From assembly GCA_051656485.1 (NCBI GenBank), contig JBOGBZ010000201.1, forward strand, positions 1 through 30,558: a stretch of DNA of 30,558 nucleotides, given 5' to 3'. This stretch comes from JBOFDK01 sp051656485. Its GTDB lineage: Bacteria; Bacillota; Clostridia; Lachnospirales; Cellulosilyticaceae. Made by a program: the position numbers and the translations under genes. The notes under the pieces are model-generated. The model ran no database searches. It was not told the DNA's origin and saw only the letters and a list, made by a program, of their open reading frames with translations. Positions 8,217 through 15,779 of the stretch are shown here, piece by piece; within the stretch, counting starts at the first letter, position 1; every line of letters begins with the position of its first letter.

Positions 8217-8245
8217 TCATAATGCATGGGCTATACTCATACATT
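8217..8245 (+). promoter_or_regulatory. Sigma-E-type promoter upstream of sipL
   Basis: TCATAAT (8217-8223), 14 nt, CATACATT (8238-8245). The -10 matches the sigma-E consensus CATACAHT fully and the -35 matches KMATATT at six of seven positions. The spacing is correct and the expected start is about 8252. Mother-cell sigma-E control fits sipL. Confidence 0.6.
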
Positions 8246-8278
8246 TGTATAAGAAGTTAAGAATAGGGGGAAATGAGA

Positions 8279-9871
8279 ATGCCAGTAGAACTCATGAGAA
8301 AAGAAGTAGAGCTTATAAAGAAACCGATCCAATTAAACGAGATGACGAGACAAGAAACTGTACAAACTGTCAAAGAACGTGACCTTATCGTACCAGATGG
8401 TAAGCCAGATATGCAGCGTGTGATGTACTTAGATGGCAACATGAGCATCGATCAAGTAGATGTTCAAGATGATCGCGTAGTTTATAAAGGTCAAGTAGAC
8501 GTGACGATCTTATATTTACCAGAAAAAAGTGGTGAAGAAGTTTATAGTATGAGAGGAAGCATTCCGCTAGAAGACTTTATTATTATCGAGGGTATTGATC
8601 CAAGTCAAAAAGTAGAGCTCGACTATAACATCGAGCACATGCATTGGAATATCCTAAATGAAAGAAAAATCAATGTGAAATCTATCATTCAAGTAAGAGT
8701 AGCTAGTACAAAACCAAAAGAAACAGTTATCGTCACAGGTACCGAAGGACTTAATAGTGCACAGACACGCACAAAAGCTATTGATATCGTGCAACCAGCG
8801 AAGACCGGTCAAGATAACATTATGGTTAAGGACGAACTGACAATTATGCAAGGTAAAGATAGCATTGGTGAAATCCTTAAAATGAACACAAGTATTAAAG
8901 AAGAACAAATTAAGCGTACAGATACAGAGATTCTTTATAATGGGATCATTGAACTTAATACGCTTTATAAAGGACAAAGTGATGAAAGACCACTTCAAGT
9001 CATTACACATCGCATCCCATTTTCAGGAGCATTAGATGTGATTAAAGATGACGATGAGATGTATTGGAATTGTGATTTAGAAGTAAAACCAACCTTTGTA
9101 CAAATCCAGCCTGACTTTGACGGTGAAGACCGTATCATTGAAATCGAGTGTATGATTGGCAGCAAATACAATACCTTCAACAAATTAGTAGAAGAGGTTG
9201 TAGATGATATTTACTGTCCAGGTAAAAAAATAGAAATGGTAAATAAAGACGAAGATTACATGAATCTCGTGGTACGTGGTAATACGCGTATGCCTAAAAA
9301 AGAAGTTATGAGCTTAACTGGAGCAGCACCAGAAGCAGACCAAATCTTCAGTGTGAAGCTTACACCTGTCATTGATGAAAAAGAAGTGCAAAATGACAAG
9401 CTAACAATTCGAGGCATGATGGAAACAAAAGTTATCTACTTAGGTAATGAAGAAGGTGGTCAAGTAGAAGAAGCCATCGATATGCTACCTTTCGTACAAG
9501 AGATCGCTTTACCAGGGGTGACAAAGACTAATTATATCGAGACAGATGTAAGAGCAAAAGACATTAATGTATCGCCTTACAACAAGACAGATATTTTGGT
9601 AGAGTATGTACTTGAATGTGTGGCAGATGTTTATAGAAAAGATCAACTACACACTATTACAGGCATTGAAGCTAAAGATATGGTCAAAGAAGAAATGAAT
9701 GCTTACCCAAGTATCACTGTTTATGTAGTAAGAAAAGGTGATACACTTTGGGATATTGCAAAACGTTTTAATACAACGGTAGGTGATATTGCTGAAATCA
9801 ATGAACTAGATGTAGCAGAAAATGTTAGTCCACTTCAGAAATTAATCGTTCTTAAAAAGACAAAATTCTAA
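8279..9871 (+). CDS. sipL: SipL-like SpoIVA-interacting coat morphogenesis protein (DUF3794 + LysM)
   Basis: This 530-residue protein has two or more DUF3794 (SPOCS-type) beta-rich repeats over residues 1-460 and a C-terminal LysM domain (about 480-528: YVVRKGDTLWDIAKRFNTTVGDIAEIN, ending in LQKLIVLKK). This architecture is that of SipL, which in C. difficile binds the SpoIVA ATPase through its LysM domain to attach the coat to the forespore in the mother cell. It is the functional counterpart of SpoVID. The start is set at ATG 8279, 8 nt after GGGGG; an ATG two codons earlier is too close to that site. It follows yabG and a sigma-E-like promoter, and ispE follows behind a strong terminator. 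Confidence 0.85.
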   Translation: MPVELMRKEVELIKKPIQLNEMTRQETVQTVKERDLIVPDGKPDMQRVMYLDGNMSIDQVDVQDDRVVYKGQVDVTILYLPEKSGEEVYSMRGSIPLEDFIIIEGIDPSQKVELDYNIEHMHWNILNERKINVKSIIQVRVASTKPKETVIVTGTEGLNSAQTRTKAIDIVQPAKTGQDNIMVKDELTIMQGKDSIGEILKMNTSIKEEQIKRTDTEILYNGIIELNTLYKGQSDERPLQVITHRIPFSGALDVIKDDDEMYWNCDLEVKPTFVQIQPDFDGEDRIIEIECMIGSKYNTFNKLVEEVVDDIYCPGKKIEMVNKDEDYMNLVVRGNTRMPKKEVMSLTGAAPEADQIFSVKLTPVIDEKEVQNDKLTIRGMMETKVIYLGNEEGGQVEEAIDMLPFVQEIALPGVTKTNYIETDVRAKDINVSPYNKTDILVEYVLECVADVYRKDQLHTITGIEAKDMVKEEMNAYPSITVYVVRKGDTLWDIAKRFNTTVGDIAEINELDVAENVSPLQKLIVLKKTKF

Positions 9872-9880
9872 GAGAAACAT

Positions 9881-9915
9881 AGGCTACTCAATGACATATT
9901 GAGTAGCCTTTTTTA
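9881..9915 (+). terminator. Terminator after sipL
   Basis: A perfect 12-bp stem (9881-9892 with 9898-9909), a GACAT loop and a TTTTT tract. Confidence 0.9.
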
Positions 9916-9949
9916 AATGTGCTTTTTGTATACATGAAATACAGATTTC

Positions 9950-9979
9950 TTGACTAAGTCTTTTCTAGGAGGGTATAAT
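9950..9979 (+). promoter_or_regulatory. Sigma-A promoter for ispE-gntR
   Basis: TTGACT (9950-9955), 18 nt, TATAAT (9974-9979). The predicted start is about 30 nt upstream of the ispE ATG. Confidence 0.75.
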
Positions 9980-10013
9980 ATAAGATAAGATTAATCAATT
10001 AAGGAGTTCTAGT

Positions 10014-10931
10014 ATGCACACAATTGTACTGAAAGCAAGAGGGAAAATTAATTTAACACTCGATGTTATAGGTAAAAGATCAAATGGCTATCATGATCTC
10101 AGGATGATCATGCAGACTATTAACCTCTATGACACAATCAAAATTAAAAAGACCAAAACTCCTGGGATTCGTATTAACAACAATCTAGCATGGTTGCCAA
10201 AAGATGACCGAAATATCACTTATAAGGCGGCACAACTCTTTCTAGAAGAAACAGGTATTGAAAGTGGCATTTATATTGATATCGTAAAGCGTATACCAGT
10301 AGCGGCAGGATTAGCAGGAGGCAGTAGTGATGCGGCTGCGGTACTTGTGGGAATGAATAAGTTATTTGATACGGAGTTTTCCAAGAAGCAGCTTATGGAC
10401 ATGGGCTTAAAGATAGGAGCAGATGTACCATTTTGTATACTAAGAGGAACGGCGTTAGCAGAAGGTATCGGTGAAGAACTTACCAAGCTTAAATCACTGC
10501 CTTACACACATATTTTATTGGCCAAGCCAAATATCAGTGTATCCACAGCTAGTGTTTACAAAGCTTTAAAAGTGGACGAGATTAAAGCACACCCGGTGAC
10601 AGATGAAGTCGTTCAGGCTATACAGGCACAAGACATGGACTTTGTTGTACACAATATGAGAAATGTACTAGAAGATGTAACGATACCTATGCATCCAGAG
10701 ATTGAAAAGATAAAAGAAGGGATGCTTCAAAAAGGTGCCATAGGAACCATGATGAGTGGTAGCGGGCCTACAGTATTTGGGGTATTTGAAACCAAACAAA
10801 AAGCCATAGCAGCGGCACATTATTTTAGAGAGACCGTTGGTTTAAGAGAAGTACATGTAACAAGTACTTTTGTGAAGGACAAAGGAGAGGGGAGAAGATA
10901 TGAAAGACGAATTAGCAAACATAAAAATTAA
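10014..10931 (+). CDS. ispE: 4-diphosphocytidyl-2-C-methyl-D-erythritol kinase
   Basis: A 305-residue GHMP-superfamily kinase that phosphorylates the 2-hydroxyl of CDP-methylerythritol in the MEP isoprenoid pathway, in the cytoplasm. The signatures are ARGKINLTLDVIGKRSNGYHDL at the N terminus, the ATP-binding loop PVAAGLAGGSSDAA (about residues 95-108), GADVPFC with the likely catalytic Asp (about 137), and the C-terminal MMSGSGPTVFGVF loop. AAGGAG lies 8 nt before the ATG. The 3' end overlaps the downstream gntR by 32 bp. This implies translational coupling and co-transcription from the sigma-A promoter at 9950-9979. Confidence 0.95.
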   Translation: MHTIVLKARGKINLTLDVIGKRSNGYHDLRMIMQTINLYDTIKIKKTKTPGIRINNNLAWLPKDDRNITYKAAQLFLEETGIESGIYIDIVKRIPVAAGLAGGSSDAAAVLVGMNKLFDTEFSKKQLMDMGLKIGADVPFCILRGTALAEGIGEELTKLKSLPYTHILLAKPNISVSTASVYKALKVDEIKAHPVTDEVVQAIQAQDMDFVVHNMRNVLEDVTIPMHPEIEKIKEGMLQKGAIGTMMSGSGPTVFGVFETKQKAIAAAHYFRETVGLREVHVTSTFVKDKGEGRRYERRISKHKN

Positions 10932-11586
10932 TGAATATTTACCACTTCGAGATATAGTATTCCAAACCCTAAGAAAAGCCATCTTAACAGGGGAATTAGA
11001 ACCAGGTGAACGCCTAATGGAGACTCAATTAGGTGAGAAACTAGGCGTAAGTCGTACACCTATTAGAGAGGCCATTCGTAAATTGGAATTAGAAGGTCTC
11101 GTCGTGATGGTACCAAGAAAAGGTGCACAAGTAGCACAGTTCACAGAAAAAGACATTAAAGATGTACTTGAAGTACGTGCAGCCCTCGAAGCATTAGCAG
11201 CAAAGCTTGCTTGTAAGCGCATGGATGATCGTTCATTCTTACGTCTACAACTCATCATCACAGAGTATGACTATGCATCTCGTGAAAACGACATTGATAC
11301 GATGATTCAGAAGGATATCGAATTCCATGAAGCCATCTTTAATGCGACAGGAAACGATAAGTTAAGTCAGTTCTTCAACAATATGCGTGAGCAAGTAGAT
11401 CGTTATCGTATCGCCTACATTAAAAAGACAGACCATAACAACGTCATTGAAGAGCATCTAGAAATTCTAGCAGCCCTTAAAAATAGAGATGAAGCTTTAG
11501 CATCAGAATTAGCGACAAGACATATAGAGATACAATGTGAGTCAATCATGCAAATCGTAAAAAACAAAGAAGCGAAGACCCAATGA
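10900..11586 (+). CDS. GntR family transcriptional regulator, FadR/FCD subfamily
   Basis: This 228-residue protein has an N-terminal winged helix (about residues 10-78; LREIVFQTLRKAILTGELxPGERL-like, with GVSRTPIREAIRKLELEGLV as the recognition region). A C-terminal FCD ligand/metal domain follows, with metal-type His residues in EFHEAIF, EEHLEIL and ATRHIEI. FCD regulators usually sense carboxylic acids. It begins inside the last codons of ispE with its own strong AAAGGAGAGGGGAG site. From memory, a GntR gene sits between ispE and spoIIR in related Clostridia, so this is probably the orthologue, now separated from spoIIR by about 13 kb. Its regulon cannot be read from the sequence. Confidence 0.9.
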   Translation: MKDELANIKINEYLPLRDIVFQTLRKAILTGELEPGERLMETQLGEKLGVSRTPIREAIRKLELEGLVVMVPRKGAQVAQFTEKDIKDVLEVRAALEALAAKLACKRMDDRSFLRLQLIITEYDYASRENDIDTMIQKDIEFHEAIFNATGNDKLSQFFNNMREQVDRYRIAYIKKTDHNNVIEEHLEILAALKNRDEALASELATRHIEIQCESIMQIVKNKEAKTQ

Positions 11587-11628
11587 GACAAGCTTTCATG
11601 ACAAAAGCAAAGTAGGGAGGGTGTTGCA

Positions 11629-12651
11629 GTGAATATTAAAGATATTGCAAGAATCTGTGGTGTGGGTGTAAGTACAGTATCGCGTGTGCTTAATAATCAC
11701 CCAGATGTTAAAAAGGAAACGCGTGAGAAAGTCCTTGAGGCAATGAAGACTTATAATTATATACCGAATAATAGTGCGCGTATCTTAAAAAGTAGCAACA
11801 ATCATCAAATTGGTGTTTTAGTGAAAGGGGTATTCAACCCGTTTTTCTCAGAGATGCTACAGATTATTGAAGAGCGTGTCCATGAATATGGGTATTCTGT
11901 TATCCTACAACATTATGACCATAAGGATGTTAATGATATGAGTGTCTTAGTATCCTTTATCAAAGAAAAGAGACTTCCAGGCGTTATATGCTTAGGGGGG
12001 AACTTTGAAGGCATCAAGCCTGAGCATTTTGAGAATCTAGATGTAAGCATCGTCCTTACTTCGGTAGATAAAAGTGTGGGTGGAGCAAGTGATGTCATAT
12101 CGACTGTAAGCATCGATAATGAATATGCAGCTTATGAAGCTACTAAGTATCTCATCCAAGGCGAACATAAGCACATCGCTTTGATGTTAGGGGATGAGTA
12201 TGATGCAGGCGTAGGAAATAAGCGAGCATTAGGTTATATGAGAGCACTCGATGAAGCCAGATTACCTATCGCCAAGGATTTGATACGTGTAGGTGGTTAC
12301 AATTATGAGGAAGCTTATAAAGCAGCGAAAGCCTTATTTGAAGAGCGACCAGAGGTCACAGCTTTATTTGCCATATCTGATGTGATGGCCATAGGTGCTT
12401 GTAAAGCCGCTTTAGATAGCGGACGTAGCGTACCAGAGGATGTATCGATCATGGGATTTGATGGTATGGATATCGGACGTTACTATAATCCTGCCATTAC
12501 CACTATTCAGCAACCACAAAAGCAGATGGCAACAGAAAGTATCAAACTACTTTTTGATTGCATCAATGCCAAGAGCCAGACAAAGCATGTTATTCTACCT
12601 ACAACATTGATGGAACGCCAATCCTGTGCACATAAAAAAGCCGAGCATTAG
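11629..12651 (+). CDS. LacI family transcriptional regulator
   Basis: This 340-residue protein has a GTG start with GGAGGG 7 nt upstream. Residues 1-50 form the LacI helix-turn-helix and hinge (NIKDIARICGVGVSTVSRVLN). Residues about 60-335 form the periplasmic-binding-like effector domain (IGVLVKGVFNPFFSEML, SIDNEYAAYEATKYLI, MGFDGMDIGRYYNPAITTIQQP), with the usual family length. The effector is probably a sugar. No sugar transport operon lies adjacent on the same strand. The nearest sugar gene is the cytoplasmic GH20 hexosaminidase about 900 bp away on the opposite strand, which makes a beta-hexosaminide or GlcNAc signal a guess. It lies 42 bp after gntR with no terminator between, so read-through from the ispE promoter is likely. 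Confidence 0.92.
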   Translation: MNIKDIARICGVGVSTVSRVLNNHPDVKKETREKVLEAMKTYNYIPNNSARILKSSNNHQIGVLVKGVFNPFFSEMLQIIEERVHEYGYSVILQHYDHKDVNDMSVLVSFIKEKRLPGVICLGGNFEGIKPEHFENLDVSIVLTSVDKSVGGASDVISTVSIDNEYAAYEATKYLIQGEHKHIALMLGDEYDAGVGNKRALGYMRALDEARLPIAKDLIRVGGYNYEEAYKAAKALFEERPEVTALFAISDVMAIGACKAALDSGRSVPEDVSIMGFDGMDIGRYYNPAITTIQQPQKQMATESIKLLFDCINAKSQTKHVILPTTLMERQSCAHKKAEH

Positions 12652-12666
12652 ATGCTCGGCTTTTTA
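12635..12666. terminator. Bidirectional terminator with the lacI-type stop codon in its loop
   Basis: An 11-bp perfect stem (12638-12648 with 12652-12662, core GCCGAGCAT) surrounds a 3-nt loop that is exactly the TAG stop of the LacI-type gene. T-tracts flank it on both strands, serving the convergent zinc-ribbon gene as well. Confidence 0.9.
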
Positions 12667-12672
12667 TTGTGC

Positions 12673-13413
12673 TTATTTATGATACAGATGATTAAGTAAT
12701 TCTTGTTGTTTACGTTGATTGCATTCGGTATCGTTAGCCCAAGAAAGGAATGAAAAGGCAAGAGTCGTACAAGCTACGATACAAGAAATAACGATAATGA
12801 GAGTAGCAATGATGGCTATATTAATAAAGGCTGTAAGTCCTATATATGCTTGTATGTAAAGAAGTGTAGAGATACCTACAGCAAGAATACTTAATGTTTG
12901 GAGACAACCAATGGCAATGAGCATGGTCTTGATAGCTTGAAAACTTTTATATTTAGGAAGAATGCGTGCAGCTTTTAAAAGTTTTGGCTCAGGTGTTGAG
13001 ATTGGTGGTACTGCTGTCGTTGGTTGGCTTAGAAGCTCATCGCTAGCAGGTGCCTCGATTGGTGAAATGTCTGGTGAAGATACAACGTGGGTATAAGGTG
13101 TGAAAGTTTCAGTAGTGAGAGTTGCTGCTACTTCTTCAGTAGCAGGTGCTTCTAAAAGTTCAGGGGTTGGCTCAGGAGTAGGTAGTGTAGTTGGCGATGG
13201 TGTAGGAGATGTAGGAGATGTATTTTTTTTAGTAGAAAGTGAGCTACGTTTAGAAGTTTTAGCAAAAAATTGCATCGGATTAGTCGAAGAAAGTGGTGGT
13301 GGTGTAGTCGATTCGAGTTCTGGCATCATATCTGGGTCAAGTAAAGTATTGCACTTAAAGCAAGTTCTATCTGTATCCTTGTTTGGAAAGCTACAACTTG
13401 GACAACGTTTCAT
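12673..13413 (-). CDS. Zinc-ribbon, Pro/Thr-rich membrane protein
   Basis: This 246-residue protein has an N-terminal zinc ribbon (CPSC at 4-7 and CFKC at 18-21). A long low-complexity Pro/Thr/Ser/Glu linker (about 30-150) carries repeated PTPEPTPE-type runs. Two hydrophobic segments near the C terminus (about 158-185 and 192-218) are followed by a short polar tail. It matches the general architecture of zinc-ribbon membrane proteins of Firmicutes; no enzymatic motif is present and the function is unknown. AAGGGGG about 9 nt upstream supports ATG 13413. A minus-strand promoter lies just upstream, and it ends against the bidirectional terminator shared with the LacI-type gene. Confidence 0.75.
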   Translation of the reverse strand: MKRCPSCSFPNKDTDRTCFKCNTLLDPDMMPELESTTPPPLSSTNPMQFFAKTSKRSSLSTKKNTSPTSPTPSPTTLPTPEPTPELLEAPATEEVAATLTTETFTPYTHVVSSPDISPIEAPASDELLSQPTTAVPPISTPEPKLLKAARILPKYKSFQAIKTMLIAIGCLQTLSILAVGISTLLYIQAYIGLTAFINIAIIATLIIVISCIVACTTLAFSFLSWANDTECNQRKQQELLNHLYHK

Positions 13414-13454
13414 GGAAAAGCCCCCTTGAAAAGAAAATTTAACAATCTAACAAT

Positions 13455-13482
13455 ATTATACATAAAAATATAAAAATTTCAA
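13455..13482 (-). promoter_or_regulatory. Sigma-A promoter for the zinc-ribbon gene
   Basis: On the minus strand: TTGAAA (13482-13477), 16 nt, TATAAT (13460-13455), about 40 nt upstream of the ATG. Confidence 0.6.
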
Positions 13483-13489
13483 ATAAAAA

Positions 13490-13524
13490 ACAAAAAGGCT
13501 CATGCTAAGAGAATAGCATGAGCT
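13490..13524 (-). terminator. Terminator after the GH20 gene
   Basis: GCTCATGCTA (13498-13507) pairs with TAGCATGAGC (13514-13523) around a 6-nt loop. Read on the minus strand it is followed by CTTTTTG. Confidence 0.85.
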
Positions 13525-13537
13525 CATTTGCTGTGGA

Positions 13538-15427
13538 CTAGATACCGTGTGAGAAGATGTTTTGGGTAGCTAGTGTACAGTATTGATTGTAATTGATGAT
13601 GTCATCATGATCGGTATAGCGAGACTTGAATGGTAGACGTTCTTCGTCTAGTTCTTCTAGGCGATCTACCCAGCCGTTTAAGTAGGTGTCGATGCGGGAG
13701 ATCGCTGTCTCACATCTAGCGATGACACCACCGAGGCGGATATCTAGTACTTCGAAGCCGTGGCCTTTGCAGTCTTTGTACCAGAGTGTACGAAGGCTGT
13801 CTTTGAAGGCTTTGATATCTTGGATCAGCATTGGGAAGATATTTTCACTTAGGTTTTCAAGACTACTACGGTCGTTAGTAAGGTAAGCTTCGCGAAGGAT
13901 GCAGCCGATGTTTGCCTTAGTAGAGAGTACAGTCGCTAGCTTGCTATACATATCGAACATATGGAAGTACTGTGGTGAGTCTTGTGCGATGCGTTCGAAG
14001 CGTCCTGCTAGTGCAGTGTAGTGGCCATAAAGGTCAGTATCCTTTGTGTAGTAATCGAAGGCACCGAGTAAGACGTCTTGGTAGAGGAAGTACTTCGATG
14101 GGTTTAGTGAACCTGTATTTGGAGAAGGTACACCTGGGATTTTATCTAAGTCTTGGATACCCATGAAGTCTTCGACACTAAGGCCTGTGAGGCATTCGGT
14201 ACGTCTTTCTAACCAGGCATCTTCTACTACTGGATGGTAGCAGTGCTCTGCGAAGAGGATGAGACCTAGCATGGTCACATCGATAGGTGCTTCGTCCCCG
14301 TCATCTCCCCACATAGTAGCGAGAACTTCTGTGATACCGTACTTCTTACATGCAGTAAGGGCGGCATTTGTGGTGATGAAGGTTTTGTCATAGTGAGGCG
14401 CATAGCCCATCCACTTCCATACACCACCGGCAAAGATGACCGGGTTGCTAAAGGTGCTACGTTTATGGAATGACATGGTGTAGAAGTCTTCTTCGAGATG
14501 GTAGTAGTCCCAGTACACAAGGCTCATATTCTTTGGCACACTGGCAGCAATGGCAGGGTCTACTGTGGCATTAGGGTCGAATTGGTTGGCATGTGGGCCA
14601 CTTCCACGAAGGAACATGTCGTCCCACATCATAGGCTGAAGGTCGTACTTGGTGAGGAGTTCATTTACTTTCTCAAGGTGCATAACCATCAGTTCGTTAT
14701 GATGCTTAAAGCCATTGGCTTCGATTGACTTGCCACGTCCTAAGTCGAAAGCTTCGTCCATACCGATATGGATACGGTTGGTACGGAAAGTAGACTTAAG
14801 GGTAGAGAACATCGCTTCTAAGAAGGCATAGGTCTCAGGTGCATTTACTAGAAGCACATCAGCAGTGTCTTGCATTTTTTGACCATAGTTCCACTTAAGT
14901 GTCTGCTTAAGGTGAGCTAAAGTCTGAATGCAAGGGATGAGTTCGATACCTAGATGATAAGCGTAGTCATCTAAGTCTTTTAGTTCTTCTAAGGTATAAG
15001 CGCCACGTAAGTAGCCAAAGTATGGATAGCCTGGTAGCTCGTAGGTGTCTTCTGTATAAAGCATACAAGTAGAGTGACCCATTAAAGCTAGCTTTACGAG
15101 AAGTTCTTTTACTTTGGCAGGCTTGTATACGCTATTACGTGAGACGTCTATCATGGCACCACAAGTAGGAATGAGTGCTCGCTCGCTATAAACAAAAGTA
15201 GCTTGCTCTTCACCTGCAAATTGTAAGTAGAGACTTAAGGCACGGAAGAAATGATGTGGTTTTTGATAAGAGATGGTACATGTGTCGCCACGATGAATCT
15301 CTAGACAGTGTTCCGAAGTATCATCTAGCTTGTGTACGGCTACAGTATCATCGAGTTCAAACGGCATAAGTTTTTTGATGGCATCTAAGCCTTGTTGTAA
15401 TTCTTCTAATTCCCCAGTTAATTGCAT
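13538..15427 (-). CDS. Glycoside hydrolase family 20 (beta-N-acetylhexosaminidase-like)
   Basis: This 629-residue protein has no signal peptide, so it is probably cytoplasmic. Residues 1-85 fit the small GH20b domain. The catalytic barrel begins near 88 (GAMIDVSRNSVYKPAKVKEL, ALMGHSTCMLYTEDTYELPGYPYFGYLRGAYT). The catalytic Asp-Glu pair is in HIGMDEAFDLGRG (Asp 224, Glu 225), which fits substrate-assisted retaining hydrolysis of terminal GlcNAc or GalNAc. PMMWDDMF and VYWDYYH supply further active-site aromatics. The length and C-terminal helical region resemble the GH20C type. TAGGAGG 6 nt before ATG 15427 decides the start. It is monocistronic, with a promoter on its 5' side and a terminator. 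Its likely job is trimming imported chitooligosaccharides, peptidoglycan or glycan fragments; the exact substrate is not visible. Confidence 0.88.
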   Translation of the reverse strand: MQLTGELEELQQGLDAIKKLMPFELDDTVAVHKLDDTSEHCLEIHRGDTCTISYQKPHHFFRALSLYLQFAGEEQATFVYSERALIPTCGAMIDVSRNSVYKPAKVKELLVKLALMGHSTCMLYTEDTYELPGYPYFGYLRGAYTLEELKDLDDYAYHLGIELIPCIQTLAHLKQTLKWNYGQKMQDTADVLLVNAPETYAFLEAMFSTLKSTFRTNRIHIGMDEAFDLGRGKSIEANGFKHHNELMVMHLEKVNELLTKYDLQPMMWDDMFLRGSGPHANQFDPNATVDPAIAASVPKNMSLVYWDYYHLEEDFYTMSFHKRSTFSNPVIFAGGVWKWMGYAPHYDKTFITTNAALTACKKYGITEVLATMWGDDGDEAPIDVTMLGLILFAEHCYHPVVEDAWLERRTECLTGLSVEDFMGIQDLDKIPGVPSPNTGSLNPSKYFLYQDVLLGAFDYYTKDTDLYGHYTALAGRFERIAQDSPQYFHMFDMYSKLATVLSTKANIGCILREAYLTNDRSSLENLSENIFPMLIQDIKAFKDSLRTLWYKDCKGHGFEVLDIRLGGVIARCETAISRIDTYLNGWVDRLEELDEERLPFKSRYTDHDDIINYNQYCTLATQNIFSHGI

Positions 15428-15465
15428 GATTAGCCTCCTAAAATGTAAAATATATTACTTATTTT

Positions 15466-15494
15466 AATATAAAAAAACATTCTTTCCTAGACAA
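15466..15494 (-). promoter_or_regulatory. Probable sigma-A promoter for the GH20 gene
   Basis: On the minus strand: TTGTCT (15494-15489), 17 nt, TATATT (15471-15466). No obvious LacI-type palindromic operator could be seen nearby. Confidence 0.5.
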
Positions 15495-15563
15495 AACATA
15501 CATAAATTTACAACGACTTAGAAATACTGGATATATATGTCTGGCAATGCAAAGGAGTATGGT

Positions 15564-15767
15564 ATGAGCGTATTGATGCAACTCAAGGAAACACTTTCGA
15601 TTCCTTTGGTGATTACGATATTGGGGATAGGCCTTTATATGACATTTTTACAAAGCAAATCTCTGGATACTGTAAGTCACTTAGAAAGAGAATCGAAATT
15701 CACAAAAATAGTCGGCTATGTCTACATCGTCATAGGGATAGCGGCTGGCATTTTAGTCATGATTTAG
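15564..15767 (+). CDS. Small two-helix membrane protein preceding the ger operon
   Basis: This 67-residue protein has two predicted membrane segments (about residues 10-26, IPLVITILGIGLYMTFL, and 46-66, KIVGYVYIVIGIAAGILVMI) separated by a short charged stretch. AAGGAG 6 nt before ATG 15564 decides the start; an in-frame ATG at 15537 has no ribosome site. It lies 12 bp upstream of the GerA-type A subunit and is probably co-transcribed. It resembles small membrane ORFs near clostridial germination genes (CLC_0170-like), but that link is from memory. It could be an accessory subunit of the germinant receptor, comparable in position and size to GerD/D-type two-helix subunits. Confidence 0.65.
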   Translation: MSVLMQLKETLSIPLVITILGIGLYMTFLQSKSLDTVSHLERESKFTKIVGYVYIVIGIAAGILVMI

Positions 15768-15779
15768 GGAAAGAAGGTG

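Noticed and set aside
10900..10931. An annotation error at the ispE/gntR overlap
   Set aside because: Both frames are well supported (complete GHMP kinase end; gntR with its own strong ribosome site), so the 32-bp overlap is real coding overlap.
13100..13429. A 109-residue Gly/Val/Ser-rich plus-strand reading frame
   Set aside because: It is the antisense of the Pro/Thr-rich linker of the zinc-ribbon gene, which has a ribosome site, promoter and terminator on the minus strand.
15428..15563. A sigma-G promoter for the ger operon
   Set aside because: CATACATA at about 15497 resembles a -10 but does not fit CATNMTA, and no GMATR -35 sits at the right spacing.
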